Position numbers and translations under genes: made by a program
The notes under the pieces: model-generated
What the model saw: only the letters and a program-made list of their open reading frames with translations
What the model was told of the DNA's origin: nothing
The model's database searches: none
In this document: in pieces, positions 8,069-14,957 of the stretch
Layout: every line of letters starts with the position of its first letter
Numbering within the stretch: the stretch's first letter is position 1
Source: CAWJHE01 sp964614855
GTDB taxonomy: Bacteria; Chloroflexota; Anaerolineae; Anaerolineales; UBA4823
Direction: 5' to 3'
Assembly: GCA_964614855.1 (NCBI GenBank)
Contig: CAZTMX010000050.1
Location: 1 to 16,034, forward strand
Length of the DNA: 16,034 bases

Positions 8069-9418
8069 TCAGCCTTTGGCGGCTGCATCCGTAATTTCCA
8101 ACGCCTTATCCAGGATCGCAAAACCTTCTTCCAACTCTTCCTCGCTGATGATCAAAGGAGGGATAACCAACACGGTGTGCCAGTGGGTGTACAGGTACAC
8201 GCCGTGGTCGGTCATATACTTCTTGAAGGCGTTCATTTCGGGGCTGCTGCTGTTGAAAGGCGCCATGGGCTCTTTGGTCTTACGGTCGCGCACCAGTTCC
8301 AGGATGCCAAACAAACCGATCGAGCGCACCTCTCCCACGGAAGGGTGCTGCTCGCCCAGGTCATTGAGCTTTCTGCGCATAATGCGGCCCATCTGGGCGG
8401 AGTGTTCGATAAGAGCATCTTGCTGCAGCACCTGGATATTCGCCACGGCTGCTGCCAGGGAAATCGGGTGGGAGTTGTAGGTCAAACCGCCCTGGAAAAC
8501 GCGGTTGTTGAAGAAATCAGCGATCTCAGGCCGCATCCCAACTGCACCGAGTGGGGCGTAGCCTGAGGTCAAACCTTTTGCCATGGTCATCAAATCGGGG
8601 ACTACATCCCAGTGGTCCACGGCAAACCAACGCCCGGTGCGCCCGAAACCGCTCATTACCTCATCGGAAATCATCAGGATTTTGTAGCGGTCGCATAAGG
8701 CGCGCACACCTTGCATGTAACCTTCCGGGGGGATGATGATACCGTTTGTGCCGGTGACGCTTTCAAGCAGCACGGCAGCAATGGTATCCGGACCTTCATA
8801 CTGGATGATTTCTTCGAGATGGTTGAGATAATCCTGGGTGAAATCCGCTTCTGAGATATCTGGATTGGTGCGGTGCAGGGTGGAGCGGTAGCGGTAAGGG
8901 TCGAGGAAATGGACCACCCCGGGCATGGTATTCGGTTCCCAGGCAGTGCGGCGCGGGTCGCCTGTGGCAGCCATGGCTCCTGCCGTGGCGCCGTGATACG
9001 AGCGGTAACGGGTCAGGATTTTGTGTTTACCTGTGTAAGCGCGTGCTAATTTGATGGCATTTTCATTTGCATCTCCACCCCCCAGGGTAAAGAGGAAGCG
9101 AGAGATATCCCCCGGGGTGATCTCAGCGAGCAATTTGCCTAGTTGAGCCCGCGGCCGTGTCGCCATGGGCGGACCGGCAAACGGCAATTCGCGCGCCTGG
9201 TCGATGATCGCCTGGATGACATGCTTATTTCCATGACCGATATTGCAACACATGACCATGGAATTGAAATCCAGGTAACGTTTGTCGTTGATATCCCAAA
9301 AATAAACCCCCTTAGCGCGTTTTACCGCGATCGGGGAGACTTTTGCCTGGGCAGACCAGGTCCAGAAGCCGTGCTCCATGGAGAGGGGCAGAATTTCCGC
9401 ATCAGAGAGTTCGTACAT
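8069..9418 (-). CDS. Class III PLP-dependent aminotransferase (taurine/omega-amino acid type)
   Basis: A cytoplasmic pyridoxal-phosphate enzyme moving an amino group from an omega-amino acid to a keto acid. I chose the ATG at 9416-9418 (449 aa) with GAGG just upstream; a TTG four codons earlier is also in frame. The PLP phosphate loop 'TLGGGDANENAIKLAR' (111-126) is closest to the GGAEANENAIK form of taurine aminotransferases. 'YHG' is at 141-143, the cofactor Asp is in 'SDEVMSGFGRTG' (D252), and the Schiff-base lysine is K281 in 'MAKGL'. The stretch 'ESVTGTNGIIIPPEGYMQGV' also fits taurine:pyruvate or taurine:2-oxoglutarate enzymes. Beta-alanine or other omega-amino acid substrates cannot be excluded; beta-alanine from pyrimidine breakdown would suit a nucleobase-catabolic neighbourhood. 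It is the only minus-strand gene, divergent from a DeoR regulator. Confidence 0.92.
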   Translation of the reverse strand: MYELSDAEILPLSMEHGFWTWSAQAKVSPIAVKRAKGVYFWDINDKRYLDFNSMVMCCNIGHGNKHVIQAIIDQARELPFAGPPMATRPRAQLGKLLAEITPGDISRFLFTLGGGDANENAIKLARAYTGKHKILTRYRSYHGATAGAMAATGDPRRTAWEPNTMPGVVHFLDPYRYRSTLHRTNPDISEADFTQDYLNHLEEIIQYEGPDTIAAVLLESVTGTNGIIIPPEGYMQGVRALCDRYKILMISDEVMSGFGRTGRWFAVDHWDVVPDLMTMAKGLTSGYAPLGAVGMRPEIADFFNNRVFQGGLTYNSHPISLAAAVANIQVLQQDALIEHSAQMGRIMRRKLNDLGEQHPSVGEVRSIGLFGILELVRDRKTKEPMAPFNSSSPEMNAFKKYMTDHGVYLYTHWHTVLVIPPLIISEEELEEGFAILDKALEITDAAAKG

Positions 9419-9451
9419 ATGACCTCGCAAATGAGATGAAAGGGTAACTTG

Positions 9452-9481
9452 ATCACAGATCGTGCTAATCCTATCACAGAT
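9452..9481. promoter_or_regulatory. Direct repeat pair, candidate operator upstream of the aminotransferase
   Basis: ATCACAGAT occurs at 9452-9460 and again exactly at 9473-9481, a 21-bp period equal to two helical turns. On the minus strand it reads ATCTGTGAT and lies about 34-63 bp upstream of the aminotransferase start, where a promoter or regulator site is expected. The phasing suggests two protein molecules binding one face of the helix. I could not identify convincing minus-strand -35/-10 elements. The regulator is unknown. Confidence 0.4.
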
Positions 9482-9546
9482 AAGCAGCCGAGATAAGGTC
9501 AGATCGCGCCTCTCTTCTCGTGAAATAAATCAGTTATGATTGTATA

Positions 9547-9575
9547 TTGACAAGCAAACATAAATTATATATACT
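9547..9575 (+). promoter_or_regulatory. Sigma-70-type promoter of the deoR-btpA unit
   Basis: TTGACA (9547-9552) is a perfect -35 box and TATACT (9570-9575) matches the -10 consensus at five of six bases, with an optimal 17-bp spacer rich in A/T. It lies 48 bp upstream of the regulator's ATG. CAAACA at 9555-9560 and 9577-9582, plus CAAACG at 9583-9588, flank the -10 box at about two-turn spacing and could be half-sites for autoregulation by the DeoR-family protein; that part is inference. Confidence 0.8.
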
Positions 9576-9623
9576 ACAAACACAAACGGACACAACTGGC
9601 CTATTAAGCAGGAGCTTTCAGAT

Positions 9624-10412
9624 ATGACTTTCTTGTTGCAGGAAGAACGACGGCGAGAAATTTGTGAAATTGTCAATGCAAATGGAAAGATAACCATCGC
9701 TGAGATTTGCAGCCTGTATGATGTCTCGGAAATGACTGCGCGTCGCGATCTGCGGGACCTGGATCGCGAGGGTTTTTTGCGCAGGGTTCACGGAGGTGCG
9801 GTCATTGGCATAGGTCGAAGTTATGAGCCTTCTCTTAAACTGCGTTCCAGCCTGGTTCCAGATATCAAACAGGCAATAGGCAAGAAAGCTGCTGAACTGG
9901 TCCAGGATGGTGACAGTATTGCCCTGGACACAGGAACTACGAACCTTGAACTGATACGTGCGTTAAAGGACCGGCGGGGTCTGACAATTGTGACTTCCAG
10001 CTTGCCGATAGCAAATGAAGTTGTGAGTTCATTTTCGTTAGAAAACCAGGTTCGCTTGATCTTGGCCGGTGGTATAGTCCGTCCTGGCGAGTTCTCTATG
10101 ATAGGTGAGATTTCTCAAAACACTTTTCGTGAATTTCATGTGGATAAGGCTTTTATTGGCGTCGGTGGTATCAGCATGAAAGATGGTTTGACAGAATACA
10201 ATATCGAGGACGCTGCCATCAAGAAGATCCTAATCGAGAGTGCCCAGGTGCGTATTGTATTGGCTGACAGTACCAAAATTGGCCGGACAACTTTTGCCTC
10301 CATTGCTCCTCTTACAGCTATTGACCGCCTGGTAACCGATAGCCGCATATCAGAGAATGCTTTGGATGAGTTCACCGTTCTTGGTATCGATGTGATCGTG
10401 GCGGAAGCATAG
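9624..10412 (+). CDS. DeoR/GlpR-family transcriptional repressor
   Basis: A 262-residue regulator, the standard length. The N-terminal winged helix-turn-helix (about residues 6-57) contains the family signature 'VSEMTARRDLRDLDREGFLRRVHGGAV'. The C-terminal effector domain (about 75-235) shows 'ALDTGTTNLEL' and 'KAFIGVGGIS', an ISOCOT-like fold that normally senses a phosphorylated sugar or related metabolite. AGGAG at 9610-9614 precedes the ATG. It is transcribed from a near-consensus promoter and is followed 19 bp later by a BtpA/SgcQ-family gene. It is the only transcription factor seen, so it is the leading candidate regulator of its own unit, the divergent aminotransferase and perhaps the amidohydrolase-transporter unit. 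The effector cannot be deduced. Confidence 0.93.
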   Translation: MTFLLQEERRREICEIVNANGKITIAEICSLYDVSEMTARRDLRDLDREGFLRRVHGGAVIGIGRSYEPSLKLRSSLVPDIKQAIGKKAAELVQDGDSIALDTGTTNLELIRALKDRRGLTIVTSSLPIANEVVSSFSLENQVRLILAGGIVRPGEFSMIGEISQNTFREFHVDKAFIGVGGISMKDGLTEYNIEDAAIKKILIESAQVRIVLADSTKIGRTTFASIAPLTAIDRLVTDSRISENALDEFTVLGIDVIVAEA

Positions 10413-10431
10413 ACTACCTCTGGAGGATTAT

Positions 10432-11244
10432 ATGGCGCAGTGGATTGATGAGATGTTTGGCAATCAAAAACCGGTCATTGCAATGGCGCACTTGCCTGCT
10501 TTGCCTGGAACACCTCGCTTCAATGCGCAAAAAGGGGTGGATTTTATAGTCGAACATGTCATGCGTGATGTGGAAATTCTTTTGGCAGAAGGCGTCGACG
10601 GGATCCTGTTCTGTAATGAAGATGATCGCCCGTATGTATTCGAGGCAGGAATTGAACAGGTTGCGACAATGGCGCGCGTGATCACCGAAGCCCGCCCGCG
10701 AGGCATCCCATTTGGCGTCGATTTTTTGTGGGATCCGATTGCTGCAATGGCAATCGCCAAAGCAACCGGTGCGTTTTTTGTGCGAGAAGTTCTATCGGGG
10801 GCATATGAGTCGGATATGGGTCTCTGGTCGCCAAATGCCGGGAAATTATTGCGCTTTCGCCGCAATATTGATGCGACAAATATTCGTGTTTTCTTCAATA
10901 TTGTGCCCGAATTTGCCAGTGCATTGGGTGAGCGAAATGTTGTTCAACGGGCTCGCAGTGCTGTGGTTTCATCCATGGCTGATGTTTTGTTGGTCTCTGG
11001 CGCGATGGCTGGCGCGGAACCTGATTTTGATTTGATAATGGAAGTCAAGAATTCGATAATGGATACCCCAGTATTCTTAAACACTGGCGCAAAAATTGAA
11101 AATATCGCTCGCTATTTATCCATTGTAGATGGTGTAATCGTAGGATCAGGATTGAAGGTGGAAGGATACACCTGGAACGGTATAGATCGGGAGCGTGTGC
11201 AGCGATTTATGGAACAGGTGGATTTGGCGAGAAATCGATCTTAG
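10432..11244 (+). CDS. BtpA/SgcQ-family TIM-barrel protein
   Basis: A 270-residue soluble protein of the BtpA/SgcQ family. Visible family features are 'MAHLPALPGTPR' near residues 18-29, the central 'FGVDFLWDPIAAMAIAKATGAFFVREV', and 'GVIVGSGLKVEG' near the C-terminus, a phosphate-binding-like barrel motif. BtpA was first linked to photosystem I stability in a cyanobacterium, and E. coli SgcQ sits in a sugar-phosphotransferase-type operon with a DeoR-family regulator. No reaction is firmly established for the family. Here there is no photosynthesis context; the gene follows a DeoR regulator with a strong GGAGG site five bases from the ATG. A role in metabolism of a phosphorylated sugar or nucleoside-derived compound is a guess from context. 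Confidence 0.87.
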   Translation: MAQWIDEMFGNQKPVIAMAHLPALPGTPRFNAQKGVDFIVEHVMRDVEILLAEGVDGILFCNEDDRPYVFEAGIEQVATMARVITEARPRGIPFGVDFLWDPIAAMAIAKATGAFFVREVLSGAYESDMGLWSPNAGKLLRFRRNIDATNIRVFFNIVPEFASALGERNVVQRARSAVVSSMADVLLVSGAMAGAEPDFDLIMEVKNSIMDTPVFLNTGAKIENIARYLSIVDGVIVGSGLKVEGYTWNGIDRERVQRFMEQVDLARNRS

Positions 11245-11606
11245 AGAACTTGGAATTCTGATGAGTTTTACCATGCCTCAAATCAAATCTTTATATATTC
11301 TTTATGTCGCCGTTACGAAATCTTTACTCAAAGCGGATACACTGTAGCTATGGGAACAACTAATCTCGCATTAAGTATTTTCTATGCTCCCAAACCTGCT
11401 TATTCACTTGCTTTCGCCTGCAGGCAGATTCACCCTGTCGTCGCAAATCCCCAGTTGCCTGTTTCCAACAAACCAATTTATTTCGAAACGCTTCTCAGCA
11501 TCGAAAAGTAATAATGTCCTTCTTTTGATGAGACAAAGTAAGTCTCGAAATGCGGAAATTTTTACCAATTAGATATCTGACAACCTGATAGGTCGTTATA
11601 AAAAAT
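11245..11606. other. Intergenic stretch without a convincing gene
   Basis: This region is AT-richer than its surroundings. The open frames in it (for example 11384-11572, and a 28-codon frame from 11262) lack ribosome sites and recognisable protein features. It contains small symmetric elements only: GCCTGCAGGC (11416-11425), GAGAC/GTCTC arms at 11530-11534 and 11542-11546, and a 9-bp direct repeat AAATCTTTA (11285-11293 and 11318-11326). No tRNA, CRISPR or insertion-sequence end was seen. A TATAAA at 11597-11602 could be a -10 box for the next gene, but no good -35 stands at the right distance. It most likely holds the 3' end of the btpA message and the regulatory region of the amidohydrolase-transporter unit. 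Confidence 0.5.
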
Positions 11607-11629
11607 TGTGAATAGAATCACTATTCACA
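11607..11629. promoter_or_regulatory. Perfect palindrome, candidate operator for the amidohydrolase-transporter unit
   Basis: TGTGAATAG and CTATTCACA form a perfect 9-bp-arm inverted repeat separated by AATCA (11616-11620). It starts four bases after a possible -10 box (TATAAA, 11597-11602) and ends 19 bases before the chosen start codon at 11649. That is the classic place for a repressor site overlapping the transcription start. In RNA it could also form a hairpin just ahead of the ribosome site. The A/T-rich arms without a T-tract argue against a terminator. Confidence 0.55.
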
Positions 11630-11648
11630 CGAAATGAAAGGAAAAATG

Positions 11649-13118
11649 ATGCGCACAAAAATCCAGGCTCACTATGTAATCGGTTATGCGGATGGCGATC
11701 ATGTTCTGTACAAAGATGGGGAATGTGTTTATGAAAATGACCGGGTCATCTATGTTGGGTATGATTTCCCTGGAGAAGTAGATGAGATTATTTCCGCCAA
11801 CACATCACTGCTCAGCCCTGGCTTTATTGATCTTAACGCCTTGGGTGATATTGATCATGATATCGTCCATGTAGAGGCGCCGCCAGAGCTGCGCAAATCC
11901 CTTTTATGGTCCTCGGAATACACACTGGGCGGACCGCATGAAGTGATGACGGCTGAGGAAGAGGCTTTTAAATCTCTGTATGCCTATGTCCAGTTAATCC
12001 GCAACGGCACAACCACTGCAATGCCGATCACATCGGTTTTTTATAAACGATGGGCAGAAACATATGAAGAGCTGGCTGCCGCAGCTGAACATGCAGGAAA
12101 GCTCGGTCTGCGCATTTATCTTGGACCCAGCTACCAGTGCGGGATGCGCATGGTGATGCCGGATGGCTCAATCCAGGTTCACTGGGATGAAGAAGAGGGT
12201 AAAGCCGGGCTTAAGCGAGCGGTAGATTTTGTCAAGAATTTCGATGGTGCTTACGGCGGTCTGGTGCGAGGGATGTTAGCGCCTGAGCGTATTGAAACAC
12301 AAACCCCTGAGGTTTTGCAAGAAACACGCCGCTGGAGCGATGAACTGGCCTGTCCTTTGCGATTGCATGCTGCGCAAGGAGCCTATGAATACGGCGAGAT
12401 CCGCCGCAGACATGGAAAGACGCCTGTTCGCTTTTTGTATGATTTGGGCTTTCTAGGCCCGCGTGTCTCTATCCCGCATACCGTGTACGTAAACGGTTAC
12501 AGCGGTGTCAGTGAAGGCGAAGGGGACGACCTGGTATTACTGCATGACACGCAGACCAGTGTGATCCATTGCCCGGTGATTATGACCAGGCATGAGAGCG
12601 CTATGGAATCGTTTGGGCGTTATACCCGTGCGGGTGTACGCATTGCGTTGGGGACGGATACCTTCCCACCAGATGTTCTGCAAAATATTCGCCTGGGAAG
12701 TTACGTGGCGCGCGTTGTTGATAAATCTACTGAAGATAATACTTTTGCAGACCTGTATCGTGCAGCTACCTTGGGCGGGGCACAAGCTCTCGGTCGAGAT
12801 GACCTGGGTCGTTTGGCTCCCGGCTCAAAAGCCGATATGATCCTGATAAATCTGGGCGATTTCCATTTTGGCAATCTTGATGACCCCATCCGTACTTTGA
12901 TGATTAGCGCAAGTGGTCAGGATGTTCAGACGGTCATTATCGACGGCAAAGTTGTGATGCAGGATCGCGTCATCCCTGGAATTGACCTGGATGAACTGAA
13001 GCGCAAAGGCCAGGCTTACTACGATAAGATGCGAATGGGTTATGTAGAAAGAGATTTCAAACATCACACCCTGAGCGAGTTGATCCCAAGCTCGTTTCGA
13101 ATTATGGAGAGGAGGTGA
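11649..13118 (+). CDS. Amidohydrolase-superfamily protein (AtzA/TrzN/deaminase-like) lacking the HxH metal motif
   Basis: Related to the ATZ/TRZ and chlorohydrolase/deaminase branch, whose members remove amino or chloro groups from N-heterocycles with one metal ion. I chose the third in-frame ATG (11649, 489 aa): AAGGA at 11638-11642 is correctly spaced for it and too close to 11646. An N-terminal beta-sandwich (about 1-60) precedes the barrel, which is closed by C-terminal strands containing 'GSKADMILINLGDF'. H240 (LHAAQ), H277 (SIPHTV) and D337 (GTDTF) match conserved positions. However, the site that should read PGFIDxHxH reads 'PGFIDLNALGD', so N63 and L65 stand where two metal-binding histidines are expected. 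The gene may encode an altered-chemistry or non-catalytic subfamily. From memory, similar proteins labelled 'chlorohydrolase family' exist, but I cannot verify this. The adjacent importer suggests an imported substrate. Confidence 0.87.
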   Translation: MRTKIQAHYVIGYADGDHVLYKDGECVYENDRVIYVGYDFPGEVDEIISANTSLLSPGFIDLNALGDIDHDIVHVEAPPELRKSLLWSSEYTLGGPHEVMTAEEEAFKSLYAYVQLIRNGTTTAMPITSVFYKRWAETYEELAAAAEHAGKLGLRIYLGPSYQCGMRMVMPDGSIQVHWDEEEGKAGLKRAVDFVKNFDGAYGGLVRGMLAPERIETQTPEVLQETRRWSDELACPLRLHAAQGAYEYGEIRRRHGKTPVRFLYDLGFLGPRVSIPHTVYVNGYSGVSEGEGDDLVLLHDTQTSVIHCPVIMTRHESAMESFGRYTRAGVRIALGTDTFPPDVLQNIRLGSYVARVVDKSTEDNTFADLYRAATLGGAQALGRDDLGRLAPGSKADMILINLGDFHFGNLDDPIRTLMISASGQDVQTVIIDGKVVMQDRVIPGIDLDELKRKGQAYYDKMRMGYVERDFKHHTLSELIPSSFRIMERR

Positions 13119-13199
13119 TATTCCCCAAAAGTAATTATGTTGTTCAATAAGAAACATCCAATTTCCAAATCTTATATTGACTATCGTAAGGAGAAGTAA
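13110..13199 (+). other. Orphan strong Shine-Dalgarno and possible 20-codon leader ORF
   Basis: AGGAGGTGAT (13110-13119), a full complement to the 16S rRNA 3' end, overlaps the amidohydrolase stop codon. A small frame from ATG 13137 to TAA 13197-13199 (20 codons, Lys-rich) follows, and its stop lies two bases before the ATG of the binding-protein gene at 13202. The 17-base gap from the Shine-Dalgarno is longer than usual. The frame also contains the downstream gene's own ribosome site (AAGGAG, 13188-13193). It could be a leader peptide coupling translation, or chance; I give it low weight. Confidence 0.25.
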
Positions 13200-13201
13200 A
13201 A

Positions 13202-14863
13202 ATGAAACATTACAAGTTGTTCGCCTTTTTGGTTGTGGTAGCCATGCTTTTCAGCGCTTGCGCACAGCCCACTGCTGCGCCGGAAGCCCCCGCTGCGCCA
13301 GCTGAACCGGCAGCCACCGAAGCACCGGCTGCCGAAGCCCCAGCAGCTGAAGCCCCCGCTGCGCCTGCTGAACCTGCAGCCACCGAAGCACCTGCTGCTG
13401 AAGCCCCAGCTGCTGAACCTCCTGCAGAGGCAGAAAATGATACCCTTGTACTGGCTGCCCCGTCAGATATGCTCAGTCTGGATCCACACGTACAGACCGG
13501 TATGTATCCTGCACGTTCTGTTATGCAGTGGGTCTTTGATGTATTGGTTCGATCGGAACGCGATGGTTCGCCAACCGGTGAACTGGCAAAAGAATGGGCT
13601 CAGATCGATCCTTTGACCTGGGAATTCAAACTGGTAGAAGGCGTCCTATTCCAGAATGGTGAGCCTGTCAACGCTGAAGCGGTCAAGTATTCCTTTGATC
13701 GTATGGGTGATGAAAACCACGTTGGATATATGCAGATTTTCAAGCAAACGAAGCTGCAAGAAGTCAAGGTTATCGATGAGTACACCGTACAAATGGTCAC
13801 CGAAGAACCTGCACCTGAGCTTCTGTTCTGGCTCTCCGAATCTTTCATCGTCCCGCCAAAATACTACAGTGAGACCGCTGCTGAGACACTCGCTCTGGAA
13901 CCAATAGGCTCTGGACCTTACAAATTTGTCGAATGGGTAAAAGACGATCACTTGACTTTTGTAGTCAACGAAGAATACTGGCAAGAACCAGCCAAGATCA
14001 AGAATGTTGTTCTACGCATCATCCCTGAAGCTACAACTCGTATGAATGAGTTGATTGCTGGTAACGTCCACTTCATCACCGCCTTGAACGCTGAGCAATT
14101 TGCTGCCATCGATACCGATAAATCTGACCCCTTGAGCGTACAATCATGGCGCAAGATGCATATCGGTCTTGGCCAGACAACCATCGAGCCGCTGAAAAAC
14201 AAGCTTGTTCGCCAGGCATTAAATTATGCTGTTGACAAAGAAGCGATCATTGATGGCTTGATGGGCGGCGCTACCAATCCGCTGCAGAGTATGGTCAATG
14301 CACCCCAAAATAACCCCGCTTTGGAGCCCTATCCGTATGACCCGGAAAAAGCAAAAGCACTGCTAGCCGAAGCTGGATATCCGGATGGTTTCTCGATGAA
14401 ACTTCAGGCATCCTCAGGCCTATATGGCAATGACAAGGATGTGGCCCAGGCAGTTGCCCAGTACTTTGGTGACATTGGTGTCGAAACCGAGGTGGAGATC
14501 ATTGAAAGCGGCAAGTTCATCGATGATGTTCTGTATGGTTACAAGGTTGAAGACGCAAACTACATGGGCTGGGGCACCTATATTGTTTTAGGTCCGCAAT
14601 TGGCCACAATTACTTGCGATCACCTTGATAATGATATTAAATTCTGTGATCCTGAGTATGATGAGCTGGTAAAGTTGGCAATTCCTGAAACCGATCTGGC
14701 AAAGCGACAGGAATTAAGCTACCAGGCTCAACAGATAATCTGGGATGATGCACCCTGGGTCTACCTTTTCCGCCTGCCCTTCTTTATGGGCATCAGCAGC
14801 GAAGTAAGCTGGGAACCTCATCCTGCGCTGTATGTAGATGTTATGGAGTTCTATTTCAAATAA
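13202..14863 (+). CDS. ABC transporter substrate-binding lipoprotein, family 5 (peptide/nickel type)
   Basis: A 553-residue extracytoplasmic receptor of the SBP_bac_5 family, feeding the DppB/DppC permeases that follow. Residues 1-20 are a lipoprotein signal with Lys near the start, a hydrophobic core and lipobox LFSAC, so C20 would be lipidated and anchored outside the membrane. Residues 21-79 are an Ala/Pro/Glu/Thr linker containing a perfect 22-residue duplication. The binding domain begins at about 81 ('TLVLAAPSDMLSLDPHVQTG') and shows family features 'NAEAVKYSFDRM', 'PIGSGPYKFVEW' and 'LVRQALNYAVDKEAII'. AAGGAG at 13188-13193 supports the ATG. Family 5 receptors bind peptides, but also opines, nickel chelates, sugars and other solutes; the ligand here is unknown. 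The flanking amidohydrolase suggests an amide or N-containing compound. Confidence 0.94.
   Translation: MKHYKLFAFLVVVAMLFSACAQPTAAPEAPAAPAEPAATEAPAAEAPAAEAPAAPAEPAATEAPAAEAPAAEPPAEAENDTLVLAAPSDMLSLDPHVQTGMYPARSVMQWVFDVLVRSERDGSPTGELAKEWAQIDPLTWEFKLVEGVLFQNGEPVNAEAVKYSFDRMGDENHVGYMQIFKQTKLQEVKVIDEYTVQMVTEEPAPELLFWLSESFIVPPKYYSETAAETLALEPIGSGPYKFVEWVKDDHLTFVVNEEYWQEPAKIKNVVLRIIPEATTRMNELIAGNVHFITALNAEQFAAIDTDKSDPLSVQSWRKMHIGLGQTTIEPLKNKLVRQALNYAVDKEAIIDGLMGGATNPLQSMVNAPQNNPALEPYPYDPEKAKALLAEAGYPDGFSMKLQASSGLYGNDKDVAQAVAQYFGDIGVETEVEIIESGKFIDDVLYGYKVEDANYMGWGTYIVLGPQLATITCDHLDNDIKFCDPEYDELVKLAIPETDLAKRQELSYQAQQIIWDDAPWVYLFRLPFFMGISSEVSWEPHPALYVDVMEFYFK
13283..13414 (+). repeat. Tandem duplication of a 66-bp linker unit in the lipoprotein gene
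   Basis: Two 22-codon units, 13283-13348 and 13349-13414, encode exactly the same peptide (starting EAPAAPAEPAATEAP). They differ at five bases, all at third codon positions and all synonymous (codons 6, 9, 15, 17 and 21; the second unit has T in each case). The unit forms the flexible spacer between the lipid anchor and the binding domain. Confidence 0.9.
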
Positions 14864-14889
14864 ATCCTTCTGGTAAGGATAATTAGGTC

Positions 14890-14933
14890 GGGTTGGGTAC
14901 TGCGGATAAAGAAAATTCGCAGTACCTCAACCC
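14890..14933 (+). promoter_or_regulatory. Intercistronic hairpin between binding protein and permease genes
   Basis: The arm 14890-14904 (GGGTTGGGTACTGCG) pairs with 14918-14933, giving an unbroken GGTACTGCG/CGCAGTACC stem, a small bulge and a GGGTTG/CAACCC-type extension around a 13-base A-rich loop. No T-run follows, so it is not a clean intrinsic terminator. Such hairpins after binding-protein genes often stabilise the upstream message or partly block readthrough, raising receptor over permease levels. Here it lies 26 bp after the receptor stop and 24 bp before the permease start. Confidence 0.65.
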
Positions 14934-14957
14934 TATCATGGAAAGGAGGAATCGCTT

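Noticed and set aside
8063..8566. Plus-strand open frame of 167 codons
   Set aside because: Antisense to the aminotransferase, whose PLP lysine and loops are unmistakable on the minus strand.
11416..11425. GCCTGCAGGC 10-bp palindrome
   Set aside because: Short and self-complementary without a loop; too likely by chance and not near a promoter.
11384..11572. 62-codon plus-strand frame in the intergenic stretch
   Set aside because: No ribosome site, Ser/Asn-rich unstructured composition and no recognisable motif; likely chance in AT-richer DNA.
11649..13118. Calling the amidohydrolase SsnA and the cluster a selenium-dependent hydroxylase system
   Set aside because: SsnA, YqeB and MocA/YgfJ commonly mark that system, but neither YqeB nor MocA is visible, and this protein lacks HxH and is paired with an importer rather than with the hydroxylase operon.
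13283..13414. Repeat as a CRISPR or mobile element trace
   Set aside because: It is in frame, encodes the lipoprotein linker and has no spacers, terminal inverted repeats or transposase.
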